Positions 1 to 6,790 of a DNA stretch of 10,533 nt are shown here, one piece after another. Numbering within the stretch: the stretch's first letter is position 1; each line of letters opens with the position of its first letter. A program made the position numbers and the translations under genes. The notes under the pieces were generated by a model. It searched no databases and was not told the DNA's origin. It was given only the letters and a program-made list of their open reading frames with translations. Source of the DNA: Coemansia sp. RSA 922 (taxonomy: Eukaryota; Kickxellomycota; Kickxellomycetes; Kickxellales; Kickxellaceae); the NCBI GenBank assembly GCA_027577415.1, contig JANBQS010000910.1, positions 1-10,533 of the forward strand, written 5' to 3'.

Positions 1-100
1 GAATGCTATGTGTGAATATCTTTGAAATGCGCTCAACTGTCTAAATAAAGAGCCAAGCGACATAGAGTAACAAAAAAGACGTCTGCAACACAGAGCCCAA

Positions 101-132
101 GAAAAAAAAAACAGAAGAAAAAAAAAACAGAA
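101..132. repeat. Perfect 2 x 16-bp tandem repeat, A-rich
   Basis: The unit GAAAAAAAAAACAGAA occurs twice head to tail (101-116 and 117-132) with no mismatch. It probably arose by replication slippage in poly(A). No function is evident. Confidence 0.85.
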
Positions 133-562
133 ACCTGGTGTATGTGCAAATTAAAAAAATAAGAGAGAAGAAAGCTAAATTGAAATAGCGCAAGTATAAA
201 AAGAAACTCCTCCTCTCACGTCGCACTAGCTATGCAACCATCTGTGCTTCGTAAGAGGGGAGGCGCGTGAGCTGCTCGGCTCACATTGTAATTTATCGCG
301 GCTCCCTCTTGTCGATCGTCTTGCTATACCAGCTAGCCTTAACTTTTTTATCCAATAAACATGCGCTCTTCTCTCTTCTTCTTCTTGACTCCGTTCTTCA
401 GCTTTTCTTTCTTTTCTTTCTTTCTTTTTGGCCACCTCTTCGCCGCTGCTACCTTTGTTGTAGCATCTCGGCTCCCCGGTCACTAACCTCCTTGTTCATT
501 CTTTCCAAGTTCCTCTATACACTCGGATACCTTGACTGACCCAGCAACTCGGATATACTTAC

Positions 563-586
563 ATGTGCCCAGAGAGCATCCGCTAA
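563..586 (+). promoter_or_regulatory. Upstream ORF (7 codons) in the PQ-loop gene leader
   Basis: ATG at 563-565 opens a frame of seven codons (M-C-P-E-S-I-R) that ends in TAA at 584-586, six bases before the main ATG at 593. It is the first ATG after the pyrimidine tract at 366-431, so a transcript starting in or after that tract would carry it. Its context is weak (T at -3), while the main ATG has A at -3. This fits leaky scanning, with the uORF tempering translation. Whether it lies in the mRNA depends on the transcription start, which cannot be seen. Confidence 0.4.
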
Positions 587-592
587 ACAAAG

Positions 593-1486
593 ATGACCTC
601 AGCAGCAGACGAGCTGCAAACGCCCGGCAATGCCGCGTCCACTATTATTGGCTACATCTCGCTACTCAGTTGGATGGTTGTAATGTTCCCACAGATCTAC
701 CTCAACTTCCGACGCAAGAGCGGCGAAGGTGTAAGCCTAGTTATGACCGGTGCATGGATCATTGGCGACCTATTCAATATCGCCGGCGCAATGATGCAAG
801 GTCTAGTCATGTCTACTATCGTGGTTGCATCTTACTTTTTGCTTGTCGATGCCACCCTCTTCTCGCAGACAATCTACTATCGAACCGTGTACAGCGCACA
901 TACTCGCGTCAAGGCCATTAGTGGAGACGACACTGGTGATGCTGGAGACGGAGTGCTTCCTCCTGCCAATGACACAACGGCACTTATCAGCCACTCGGAT
1001 GACGGCGACGTCGACGCACAGTCAAGTCTTGTGCCATCGCAGTCGTCGAGTCATCTGACCAATGCGCTTGCCTTTACTTTGTCTTTGGCCTCATTGGGCT
1101 GTCTTGCGGCTGTGGTCATATCGCTTATAATGCCGCAACCGAGTGGTGACGACGATGGTCCACGCAATCCACCCTCGCCTCCGAGTGACTCGTTGCCACT
1201 GACGCAGATTATCGCGCAGGCCATGGGCACGGCATCAGCCATCATCTACATCATGTCATACGTGCCGCAAGCTATTCAGAACTATCAGCGCAAGAGCTGC
1301 GAGGGCCTGTCCATGTGGCTGTTCCTGCTATCTATGCTCGGAAACACTACCTACGCTTTGGCTATCTTGGTCGTCTCACTCAACCCTCACTACCTCGCCC
1401 CTTATGTGCCTTGGCTGTTGGGCGCTCTAGTCCCCTGCGTCATCCAGATAGTCATCCTCTACCAATTCCAAGTCTATCGCCACTAG
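593..1486 (+). CDS. PQ-loop repeat protein, vacuolar cationic amino-acid transporter type (Ypq/Stm1/SLC66A1-like)
   Basis: This 297-residue protein has seven predicted membrane helices (about 17-37, 49-66, 70-92, 155-181, 204-228, 241-263 and 270-295). It carries two PQ-loop repeats. The first has P33-Q34 followed by N-F-R-R-K-S-G-E-G-V-S. The second has P225-Q226 followed by N-Y-Q-R-K-S-C-E-G-L-S. The helix-2 signature W55-I-I-G-D59-L-F-N62 is typical of the yeast Ypq1-3, S. pombe Stm1 and human PQLC2 branch, which moves arginine, lysine or histidine across the vacuole/lysosome membrane. The length matches that branch. The loop between helices 3 and 4 (about 101-153) is acidic and Ser/Asp-rich and contains D127-T-T-A-L131-I132, an acidic dileucine motif. 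With a luminal N-terminus this loop faces the cytosol. The ATG has A at -3, no intron is needed, and the stop is TAG. Family assignment is strong; the exact substrate is inferred. Confidence 0.93.
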   Translation: MTSAADELQTPGNAASTIIGYISLLSWMVVMFPQIYLNFRRKSGEGVSLVMTGAWIIGDLFNIAGAMMQGLVMSTIVVASYFLLVDATLFSQTIYYRTVYSAHTRVKAISGDDTGDAGDGVLPPANDTTALISHSDDGDVDAQSSLVPSQSSSHLTNALAFTLSLASLGCLAAVVISLIMPQPSGDDDGPRNPPSPPSDSLPLTQIIAQAMGTASAIIYIMSYVPQAIQNYQRKSCEGLSMWLFLLSMLGNTTYALAILVVSLNPHYLAPYVPWLLGALVPCVIQIVILYQFQVYRH

Positions 1487-1566
1487 AAATATTTGATTAT
1501 TAAAATTTTTTCAGCGTGCCTTGCCAGTATTCAGTTAAATTAAAAAAGGTATATATGCCGGGACTA
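1487..1566. terminator. Convergent 3' ends, AT-rich spacer
   Basis: The 80 bases between the stop codons of the two converging genes are AT-rich with T-runs and A-runs (about 1500-1511 and 1536-1548). Both 3' untranslated ends must lie here or overlap into the opposite gene. No canonical AATAAA is visible on either strand, so the exact cleavage sites cannot be placed. Confidence 0.4.
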
Positions 1567-2463
1567 CTACATCCCTCCGCGCTTGTGCTTGCCTACGTAC
1601 ACTGCATGGCCACTGCTGTCGATGCGGTAGTTATCGTCAATGATCCAGCCCTGCGGGATCACATACTGGCGGTAATAGTTGCTGCACTGGTACCCGACGC
1701 GATGAGGAACATGGGTAGAGAACAAACCCCATTTATCTCCGCAGCCATACTCTTTGGCGATTTGCAAAAAGATCAGCCGCTCTTCCTCCGTCCAGTCACC
1801 AGTCCACTGCTCGGTACCAGGCTCAGTATGCCTATAAAAATAAGCATTAGGATTCTTCTTCAACAACTTTGACGCCACGAATTTGGCTACAGATTGACCA
1901 CTTGGAACGGACTTTTTCGTAATCTTTTTGCCAGTACCCAGTGGATCCTTGAACGAAAATTTGCCACCGCCTTCGCTCTCCCATGCCTCTGTCGCGTTAC
2001 CTTGGATACCCAGTCTCTCCATCACTCCGCTTTCTACCCAGCCCCTATAATGACCCTCGACTTTTATCGCCTGTGACACTACGTCCGATGCGAAATGCGA
2101 TTCGGCTCCCAATAGTAATTCGCTGACATCGCCGCCTTCTATTACTCGTTCTTCTACTTCGGTCACTGGCTCTGCTGTCTCGCCACGTAGACGTTTGGAT
2201 CTCCTCGCTGGTATCTCTATAGCTCCAACGCGTGCCGATTTACCTTTGCGTCCACCCCAGGCACCACCGTCATCTGCTTCGTCATCATCGGCACTACGTT
2301 TGGCCCTGGTCTTGGATTTGTTGACTATACGACGTTGGCCTCCTGACTCTACCAATGGTATGGCTGAATCGCCTACGAGGTTGAGCGATAGAAGCAACTC
2401 TCGGTTTTGCTTAATGTTCGCCAGTCGCTCCTGCTCATACGCCGACAGCTTTACCTTTGTCAT
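1567..2463 (-). CDS. Nuclear Myb/SANT-like domain protein
   Basis: This is a 298-residue protein. I place the start at the ATG at 2461-2463 (A at -3); the frame extends two codons further upstream but only to a GTG. Residues 5-29 hold a motif of the form YExxRxxNIxxNxxxLxxLxL, which is also seen at the N-terminus of WDR76/Cmr1-type nuclear proteins. Basic stretches (R-A-K-R, G-R-K-G-K, R-R-S-K-R-L-R) around 45-95 look like nuclear localisation signals, with an acidic D-D-D-E-A-D-D-G patch between them. The C-terminal third begins with N-P-N-A-Y-F-Y-R-H and runs into a Myb/SANT helix set: W-T-E-E-E-R, then D-K-W-G-L-F, then the hallmark R-V-G-Y-Q-C-S-N-Y-Y-R. This block is widespread in fungi, oomycetes and plants as an uncharacterised Myb-like protein. 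A chromatin or DNA-binding role is inferred. It converges on the PQ-loop gene and diverges from the rhodanese gene. Confidence 0.88.
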   Translation of the reverse strand: MTKVKLSAYEQERLANIKQNRELLLSLNLVGDSAIPLVESGGQRRIVNKSKTRAKRSADDDEADDGGAWGGRKGKSARVGAIEIPARRSKRLRGETAEPVTEVEERVIEGGDVSELLLGAESHFASDVVSQAIKVEGHYRGWVESGVMERLGIQGNATEAWESEGGGKFSFKDPLGTGKKITKKSVPSGQSVAKFVASKLLKKNPNAYFYRHTEPGTEQWTGDWTEEERLIFLQIAKEYGCGDKWGLFSTHVPHRVGYQCSNYYRQYVIPQGWIIDDNYRIDSSGHAVYVGKHKRGGM

Positions 2464-2998
2464 TGTCACCCGTTTTGAAAAAACAGGTCACTTGAATAGA
2501 AAGAAGGGAATAAATAGGTGGGTGTGAAAAAATGCAGTGTTATAGAGTATCAATAAGAAAGTTACAGAGAAGAGCAGGGTCCAAGAAGCTTTGGGTAAAC
2601 ACAAAAACACTCCCGCTGAATCAAAACGCGTTATGATGATTATCACAATTGATCTGATCAACGAGAACACCTGGAAAAATATCCAAATTAGGCGAACTTG
2701 GATGAAAAGGGACCGAAGTCCGCGTTTTTGTTGAACAACTTTGTCAGCACTTTTTTTTCATCAAGTGGAGGCGGACTACGGTGAAGTGGTACATGTGTTG
2801 TATTACGAAAGCAGGCTAGACTGTGACGCCCGGATTTCCACTCATAAAAAGACTTGTGAGTGGACAAATCGGATAATTGTTCAAAATACCAGATAGTATT
2901 AAAAGGCCAATTTGCCACTCCCTCTTTCATCTCTACTTTTTCTTTTCTCAATTATCTATATTGTAACCTTGCTCTCCCCTCTTTTTACTCTTTTTTGT
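2464..2998. promoter_or_regulatory. Divergent promoter region between the Myb-like and rhodanese genes
   Basis: These 535 bases contain no convincing gene and must serve both flanking genes. On the rhodanese side there is a TATA-like TATTAAAA at 2897-2904, a CCAAT box at 2907-2911, then a pyrimidine-rich tract from about 2915 to 2998. Together these look like a fungal core promoter. A stem-loop or palindromic site lies at 2829-2873. On the Myb side an A/T-rich element (GGAATAAATAGG, 2507-2518) lies about 45-55 bases from that ATG. The assignments rest on motif and position only. Confidence 0.5.
2829..2873. repeat. Imperfect inverted repeat / palindromic site
   Basis: TCCACTCA (2837-2844) and TGAGTGGA (2857-2864) are perfect inverse complements around a 12-base loop. 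The pairing extends outward through ATTT/AAAT and CCG/CGG with small bulges. It lies within the divergent promoter, so a dimeric transcription-factor site is as likely as an RNA hairpin. Confidence 0.55.
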
Positions 2999-3484
2999 AT
3001 GAACAACCTTGTCTATTTTGTAGGCGCTTTTATTATTATCCGTGCTCTGTACTCTTTCTTGTTCCCCAGCATGTCGGCAGAAAACTCGCTATCGCTTAAC
3101 CAGGTCCGCGAGATAGTAAGGACTGGTACTTTTGACAAACCCAAAGCTACCCCCATCGATGGGCGTACTTTTGACAAACTTAAAGTTACCATCCTCGATG
3201 TGCGTACTGCTGAAGAGTTTAAAGGTGGTCGTATTGGCAATGCCATTAATGTGCCAGTTCTCGAGCTCGAACAAGCTCTAGCACTATCGCCAGCTCAATT
3301 CGAGAAGAAGTACGGATTCAACTTGCCTAAGCACGACTCGAAGACGGAGGCTCTACTAGTGCACTGCTTGAGCGGCAGGAGGACCAGCACGGCGATAGGT
3401 TTTCTATCTGGGCGCGGTTACAAGGATAATCTGTATGCCTACTTTGGCGGATGGGCCGAGTACAATACACCAACTACCAACTAA
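2999..3484 (+). CDS. Single-domain rhodanese-like protein (sulfurtransferase family)
   Basis: From the first ATG (2999) the protein has 161 residues. The rhodanese fold is marked by the first-strand motif I-L-D-V-R (65-69), T-A-E-E-F (70-74), G-G-R-I-G-N-A-I-N-V-P, then the catalytic loop C123-L-S-G-R-R128 after L-V-H, and the C-terminal G-G-W. The catalytic cysteine is present, so activity (sulfane-sulfur transfer, classically thiosulfate to a thiol acceptor) is plausible. The open frame continues upstream to 2912, but that codon is TTG. Two ATGs are realistic. The one at 2999 is first after the core promoter but has T at -3, and it adds a hydrophobic segment (about residues 4-23) that could be a membrane anchor. 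The one at 3071 has A at -3 and gives a soluble 137-residue protein nearer the family's usual size. A 13-codon tandem duplication lies at 3128-3205. The domain call is strong; the start is undecided. Confidence 0.85.
   Translation: MNNLVYFVGAFIIIRALYSFLFPSMSAENSLSLNQVREIVRTGTFDKPKATPIDGRTFDKLKVTILDVRTAEEFKGGRIGNAINVPVLELEQALALSPAQFEKKYGFNLPKHDSKTEALLVHCLSGRRTSTAIGFLSGRGYKDNLYAYFGGWAEYNTPTTN
3128..3205 (+). repeat. In-frame 2 x 39-bp tandem duplication in the rhodanese gene
   Basis: 3128-3166 and 3167-3205 are direct copies matching at 32 of 39 bases. They encode T-F-D-K-P-K-A-T-P-I-D-G-R followed by T-F-D-K-L-K-V-T-I-L-D-V-R. Only the second copy keeps the standard first strand of the rhodanese fold; the first has replaced it with Pro and Gly. 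The duplication adds 13 residues in front of the domain core. Confidence 0.9.
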
Positions 3485-3662
3485 GCAATTTTGTTATTTG
3501 TTGCCGTTTTGCAAATATATGAAGATGCCTCAAAGTATTTTTAGCTAGTCAATGCGACTCTCTCGCTCGACTGCTGCTTGCAATTTACTATATCGCCTTT
3601 CTGTGATGAGAAATTATAACGTTTCTATTTATATGTTGCTTTAATTAACAAATACTCTTCTT
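3485..3662. other. Rhodanese 3' flank
   Basis: AT-rich sequence between the rhodanese stop codon and the relic F-box-like start. It should hold the rhodanese 3' untranslated end. I see no ORF, RNA gene or repeat. Confidence 0.5.
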
Positions 3663-3879
3663 ATGGACAGCTTTTTCGCCTTCCCAACGTCCTCCAGACC
3701 ACATTGTGTAGGCTATTACAAAGTTTAATGTAGGCTGCTGTCACCCCGCGTTTGACAGAATCTGCGCCGGCCCAGTCAGCTCCAGCACCTTGCTGTTTCC
3801 GCTACTCCTAGTCAACAGCGGTCTTCGCGATATTGTGCTACCACTATACAGCAGTGCGGCAAAAACTGGCGCAGGGCAC
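3663..3879 (+). pseudogene. Decayed N-terminal fragment of an F-box/LRR-like gene
   Basis: An ATG at 3663 begins M-D-S-F. The frame then shifts within a run of T (3672-3676) to the one containing P-P-D-H-I-V, which meets TAG at 3709-3711 and stays open to TAG at 3880. This frame reads like the first 65 or so residues of the two intact paralogues downstream. The shared positions are P..HIV..I (3691-3717), F-D (3751-3756), S-S-T-L-L-F-P-L-L-L-V (3781-3813) and L-R-D-I-V-L-P-L-Y (3823-3849). The intact gene at 4689 has F-I-V-Q-R-I, V-F-D, L-L-L-L-K-P-L-M-W-V and F-R-A-V-A-Y-P-L-Y in the same order and with similar spacing. Nothing recognisable follows 3880, so this is a truncated, frameshifted and nonsense-mutated relic. 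Identification rests on reading by eye. Confidence 0.65.
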
Positions 3880-4582
3880 TAGTGGCTTTGGCTTTGAAGT
3901 GTTGCTTACCGCGGCCTACCAGTAACCCGTTAGGTTAGAGAACTGACCATTGAGTTGAGCGAGCACACCATCTACACAAGCAACATACTATAGTAGATTT
4001 CCCTTTTTGTCCTTTAAATGCCTTACCTCTCTACTAACTCGTAATATTGCATTTGCCACAATAATGATACTTAACTAACTGTAAATCATGTTTGCTTTTT
4101 AAATTTACTATCAGATATTTTCAAGACATATGCGCCTTACTAGCGTCACTTATTGTTTCATAGGTGGGATGGTTGGTACATTTTTTTATTCATGCCACTT
4201 AAACATGCCGATTATGTCAACATTTATACAAACGGTCTGACAAATACAAGTGGTGTTATATTGCTATGTGAGCTACACTCATGGCTCTAATCAAGTACAA
4301 CGTGGTAAGCGCAATTCAGATCGTGCTAGTCATCGATAATATTTGCACTCAGTGAATAGTCAGACTCTCTCCTCTAAAGTAATTCACACTTTGGGTACTT
4401 GAAGAGACTACTGTATTTCACGCAGAGCTTTCATGCTTAGTTGTTTTAGCCAAGCTTTGTCTTTTTTTTAGCTCTTTCAGCAGCCTTTTTTCCGCAGCCT
4501 CAGATATTTGGTTCCTCGCTTGGCTGCTGTAATTACTTCGGAGAAAACTCGGTGTGGCTTAGAGATGTTCCCAACAGCCCAT
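3880..4582. other. Intergenic, no recognisable gene
   Basis: About 700 bases of AT-rich sequence with stops in all frames. I looked for continuation of the relic F-box-like gene and for tRNA-like B-box sequence and saw neither. On the minus strand a short open stretch around 4430-4560 reads as a lysine/glutamate/alanine-rich peptide, but it has no recognisable domain. Confidence 0.5.
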
Positions 4583-4688
4583 CTGTCAACAAACAATTGC
4601 TGGCTTCGTTTATTTCTATTTTCTTCTCTTCTCTTCTCTTTACCTTTTTTTTGTTTTTATTTTTGACAATATTCGAATTTCATACGCA
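4583..4688 (+). promoter_or_regulatory. Proximal promoter/leader of the first F-box-like gene
   Basis: CTGTCAACAAA at 4583-4593 is repeated exactly at 6721-6731 before the paralogous gene. It is followed by a pyrimidine-rich tract (about 4608-4660) and a short AT-rich leader with no upstream ATG. The arrangement matches that at the second gene, which suggests the promoter was duplicated with the coding region. Confidence 0.45.
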
Positions 4689-6410
4689 ATGCACGCTCAT
4701 TTGCCCTTCCAGTTTCTCCCTTCTTTTATAGTTCAGCGTATTGTCAACCATGTCGCTGGTAGCAGTCGTCTGGTATTTGATGGCGTCACTACCGGCTCTG
4801 GAGAGTACTTGTTGTTGTTAAAGCCGTTGATGTGGGTCTGTAGCAACTTTCGTGCTGTCGCATATCCCCTTTATTGTCATTACACTAGAATAACAGTTGG
4901 CGATAGATTGAGGAGAGGGCCTAACAAGCGGACAAAACATAAACGTCGCATCGGCCTTGGTTACCCTGTGTATCACATGGCGAAAGAGCTGTGTATTCGT
5001 ATAGAGGAGCGAGACATTTACACAGGAGCAGCGTTGAGAATCCTATCTCAGGATTTTAACGAAGACTGTGCGTTTCCACTAGTTCGCACGTTTACACTCT
5101 TATTTGAATCGTGTGAGGATGAAGACTTGAGTGATGTGGATGATTCAGGCGAATCAAGAGAGTCAGTCGACAATTACGACGTGTATCAGGCAAACGTTAG
5201 CGCCTTTGTGCTGTGGATCAAGCAGATGGTTCCTATGGCCAGCGACATTAGGGTGAAATTGGGTAGCTCCTTCAGTCCTGAGATTTCCTGTGAAGACCAC
5301 TTTAGCGACTTGGTCTCGCGGCTCTATCAACTTGGGAATCGCGTGAAGTACTCCTGCGAAAGTAGAAAGGGCGTGCCAGTGGAATTGGGGTTAGACGAAA
5401 TCCGTGACTTGGTGCACATCAGCCTCAAGGATAAATATAGCAGCGGCCGTTTTACTCACTTGGCACGGCAGAATGCGCAGACGCTGCAGTCCTTGTATCT
5501 CGAGTCGCCTCGTTTCTACAATCTAGTTAATCTCATTCAGAACCCTGGCGGTAGCTATGTAACGTATCCGTGCTTGCACACTTTGATTCTGCGGGATCAT
5601 TTAATGTATGACATATCACGTCGATCAGCTTTTCCCGGTGCTGTGCCGTTTCCTTCCCTTCGGTCTCTAACTCTTAGACTCCAATACCCATTTGGCGACG
5701 ACACAATGTTCAGGGGAAACTCTGCTACACTTGAGGGCCTCACATTAACAGCAGACAGTTTTTTCGTGGCTATGGTTCGTCAGTACGGAGTTTTTACGCC
5801 TACCAGCCATCCACAGCTACGGTGCATCAAATGGGAAGGATGGCGCGAGCTTGTGCCTGCCGCCTTTGCCACATATGCGGAAGGGATTCGATTTGCTCTA
5901 AGCATTGGCCCGGGGGCGTCTGTGCGAAAAATTGGAGGAGTACTATCCTGCGACCAGGTATTTCCTGCTCTCTCGTTACCTGGTGGCCACTCGTCTATTC
6001 AAGTTCTGTCGATAAAAAGCACGAAACTTGATATTTGGCAAGCTATTTCACTGGTAAAGTCGCTGCCACTTCTATCAGACCTAACCGCGCCATTCCCGAG
6101 GATTGGAGCAATGCCCTATGGTGTCACTAGGGCCGAACTCCCCAAGTACATGACGTCTACTTACTCTCCGATGGGTGAGCGGTTTAGGTGCTGGCATCTC
6201 CAGTACTGTACTGACGAAGATCAAACGGGTGACGTTGAGTGGATGTTGTTGCTGGCGCTGATATGCCCCAACTTTGACTATGTTGCTACGGGTCAGGAAC
6301 GGCGTGAGTCGTTCATGGAAGACTTGGAGTGGTATATTGACTTGGAGAGATTTAGCTCTTATGCGCCCCGCTTGCGTCGCCTATTGTTTAATGGCTGGCA
6401 AAACTGCTAA
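4689..6410 (+). CDS. F-box/LRR-like protein, paralogue 1
   Basis: This is an intronless gene of 573 residues. The N-terminus (about 4-60) is F-box-like: F-Q-F-L-P-S-F-I-V-Q-R-I, then L-L-L-L-K-P-L-M-W-V-C-S-N-F-R-A-V, P-L-Y. The middle has weak leucine-rich segments such as Y-P-C-L-H-T-L-I-L-R, F-P-S-L-R-S-L-T-L-R-L and A-T-L-E-G-L-T-L, spaced like LRR strands. The last 120 residues (from W450) are best conserved with the gene at 6791: W-Q-A-I-S-L, K-S-L-P-L-L-S-D-L-T, R-F-R-C-W-H, L-L-L-A-L-x-C-P-N-F-D-Y-V, A-P-R-L-R-R-L-L. Family members could be substrate receptors of SCF ubiquitin ligases, but Skp1 binding is not shown by sequence. It has a basic stretch (K-R-T-K-H-K-R-R, about 80-87) and a private acidic stretch (about 138-165) absent from its paralogue. 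The ATG has G at -3. I recognise the family as expanded in Coemansia-type fungi; its function is unknown. Confidence 0.8.
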   Translation: MHAHLPFQFLPSFIVQRIVNHVAGSSRLVFDGVTTGSGEYLLLLKPLMWVCSNFRAVAYPLYCHYTRITVGDRLRRGPNKRTKHKRRIGLGYPVYHMAKELCIRIEERDIYTGAALRILSQDFNEDCAFPLVRTFTLLFESCEDEDLSDVDDSGESRESVDNYDVYQANVSAFVLWIKQMVPMASDIRVKLGSSFSPEISCEDHFSDLVSRLYQLGNRVKYSCESRKGVPVELGLDEIRDLVHISLKDKYSSGRFTHLARQNAQTLQSLYLESPRFYNLVNLIQNPGGSYVTYPCLHTLILRDHLMYDISRRSAFPGAVPFPSLRSLTLRLQYPFGDDTMFRGNSATLEGLTLTADSFFVAMVRQYGVFTPTSHPQLRCIKWEGWRELVPAAFATYAEGIRFALSIGPGASVRKIGGVLSCDQVFPALSLPGGHSSIQVLSIKSTKLDIWQAISLVKSLPLLSDLTAPFPRIGAMPYGVTRAELPKYMTSTYSPMGERFRCWHLQYCTDEDQTGDVEWMLLLALICPNFDYVATGQERRESFMEDLEWYIDLERFSSYAPRLRRLLFNGWQNC

Positions 6411-6574
6411 AAAATATATTATAATTTCTGTACAAGGAAATGATAAGAGTTGGACTACTGTCTGCTTATTATCTTGCACTATGATTCGCACCTCACGCTC
6501 GTTGTTTTTCTGTATGTAACATCATCAGTTCCCAACTATACACCTTTGCTGTGACTTATCCCTAAGAGGTATAT
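6411..6574. other. 3' flank of paralogue 1
   Basis: AT-rich sequence after the stop codon (AAATATATTATAAT at about 6413-6425) that should hold the 3' end of the gene. From about 6520 there are faint resemblances to the N-Y-x-P stretch of the F-box-like C-terminal region, possibly the left part of the relic that follows. Confidence 0.4.
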
Positions 6575-6679
6575 GAATTACTGGCCAAATGTGAGTTGTT
6601 GCTGGCTCTGACATGCCCAGTATTTGACTACGCGGTTTGTGGCTTGGTAATTGTGAATCAATTGCTTTTGATTAATTCA
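6575..6679 (+). pseudogene. Decayed C-terminal fragment of a third F-box/LRR-like copy
   Basis: Reading from 6593 gives E-L-L-L-A-L-T-C-P-V-F-D-Y-A-V, which matches the conserved L-L-L-A-L-x-C-P-N-F-D-Y-V of both intact neighbours. At DNA level 6596-6630 matches 6242-6276 of paralogue 1 at about 29 of 35 bases. Upstream in this frame a TAA sits at 6563, and downstream the frame ends at TGA 6680 without the A-P-R-L-R-R-L-L tail. It is a remnant of another tandem copy, largely deleted. It may extend left to about 6520. Confidence 0.65.
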
Positions 6680-6720
6680 TGACGCAAGCTGTCTGCAGCC
6701 AACAATTCAAATACAAAAAA

Positions 6721-6790
6721 CTGTCAACAAATAATATTTCTTTACCCTTCTCTTTCCTTTTTTATTATTGAAAACTAGTCAAAGATAAAA
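6721..6790 (+). promoter_or_regulatory. Proximal promoter/leader of the second F-box-like gene
   Basis: CTGTCAACAAA (6721-6731) is the same 11-base word as at 4583-4593. A pyrimidine-rich stretch (6738-6765) and an A-rich leader with no upstream ATG follow, ending at an ATG with A at -3. Confidence 0.45.

Larger units (their letters stand above)
1..592. promoter_or_regulatory. Non-coding leader/promoter region upstream of the PQ-loop gene
   Basis: I see no credible gene here. Open frames on both strands are lysine/glutamate-rich or phenylalanine/leucine-rich readings of poly(A) and pyrimidine tracts, and at least one lacks an ATG. An AATAAA at 44-49 could be the polyadenylation signal of a + strand gene lying to the left. 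A strongly pyrimidine-rich block at about 366-431 (CTTT/CTTC runs) resembles the tracts that precede fungal transcription starts. Between that block and the start codon at 593 the only ATG is that of a 7-codon upstream ORF at 563-586. Assignment as promoter plus 5' leader is inference from composition and position. Confidence 0.5.

Noticed and set aside
226..483. Minus-strand open frame of 85 codons rich in Lys, Glu and Arg
   Set aside because: It is the reverse reading of the pyrimidine tract upstream of the PQ-loop gene; low complexity, no domain, and its position fits a promoter.
2912..2998. Extended rhodanese N-terminus beginning at 2912
   Set aside because: The codon at 2912 is TTG, and the segment lies in the pyrimidine-rich promoter tract directly after the CCAAT and TATA-like elements, so it is probably untranscribed or untranslated.
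4430..4566. Minus-strand open stretch reading as a Lys/Glu/Ala-rich peptide, possibly an exon remnant
   Set aside because: About 46 codons, no ATG, no recognisable domain and no clear splice partners; composition alone is not enough.
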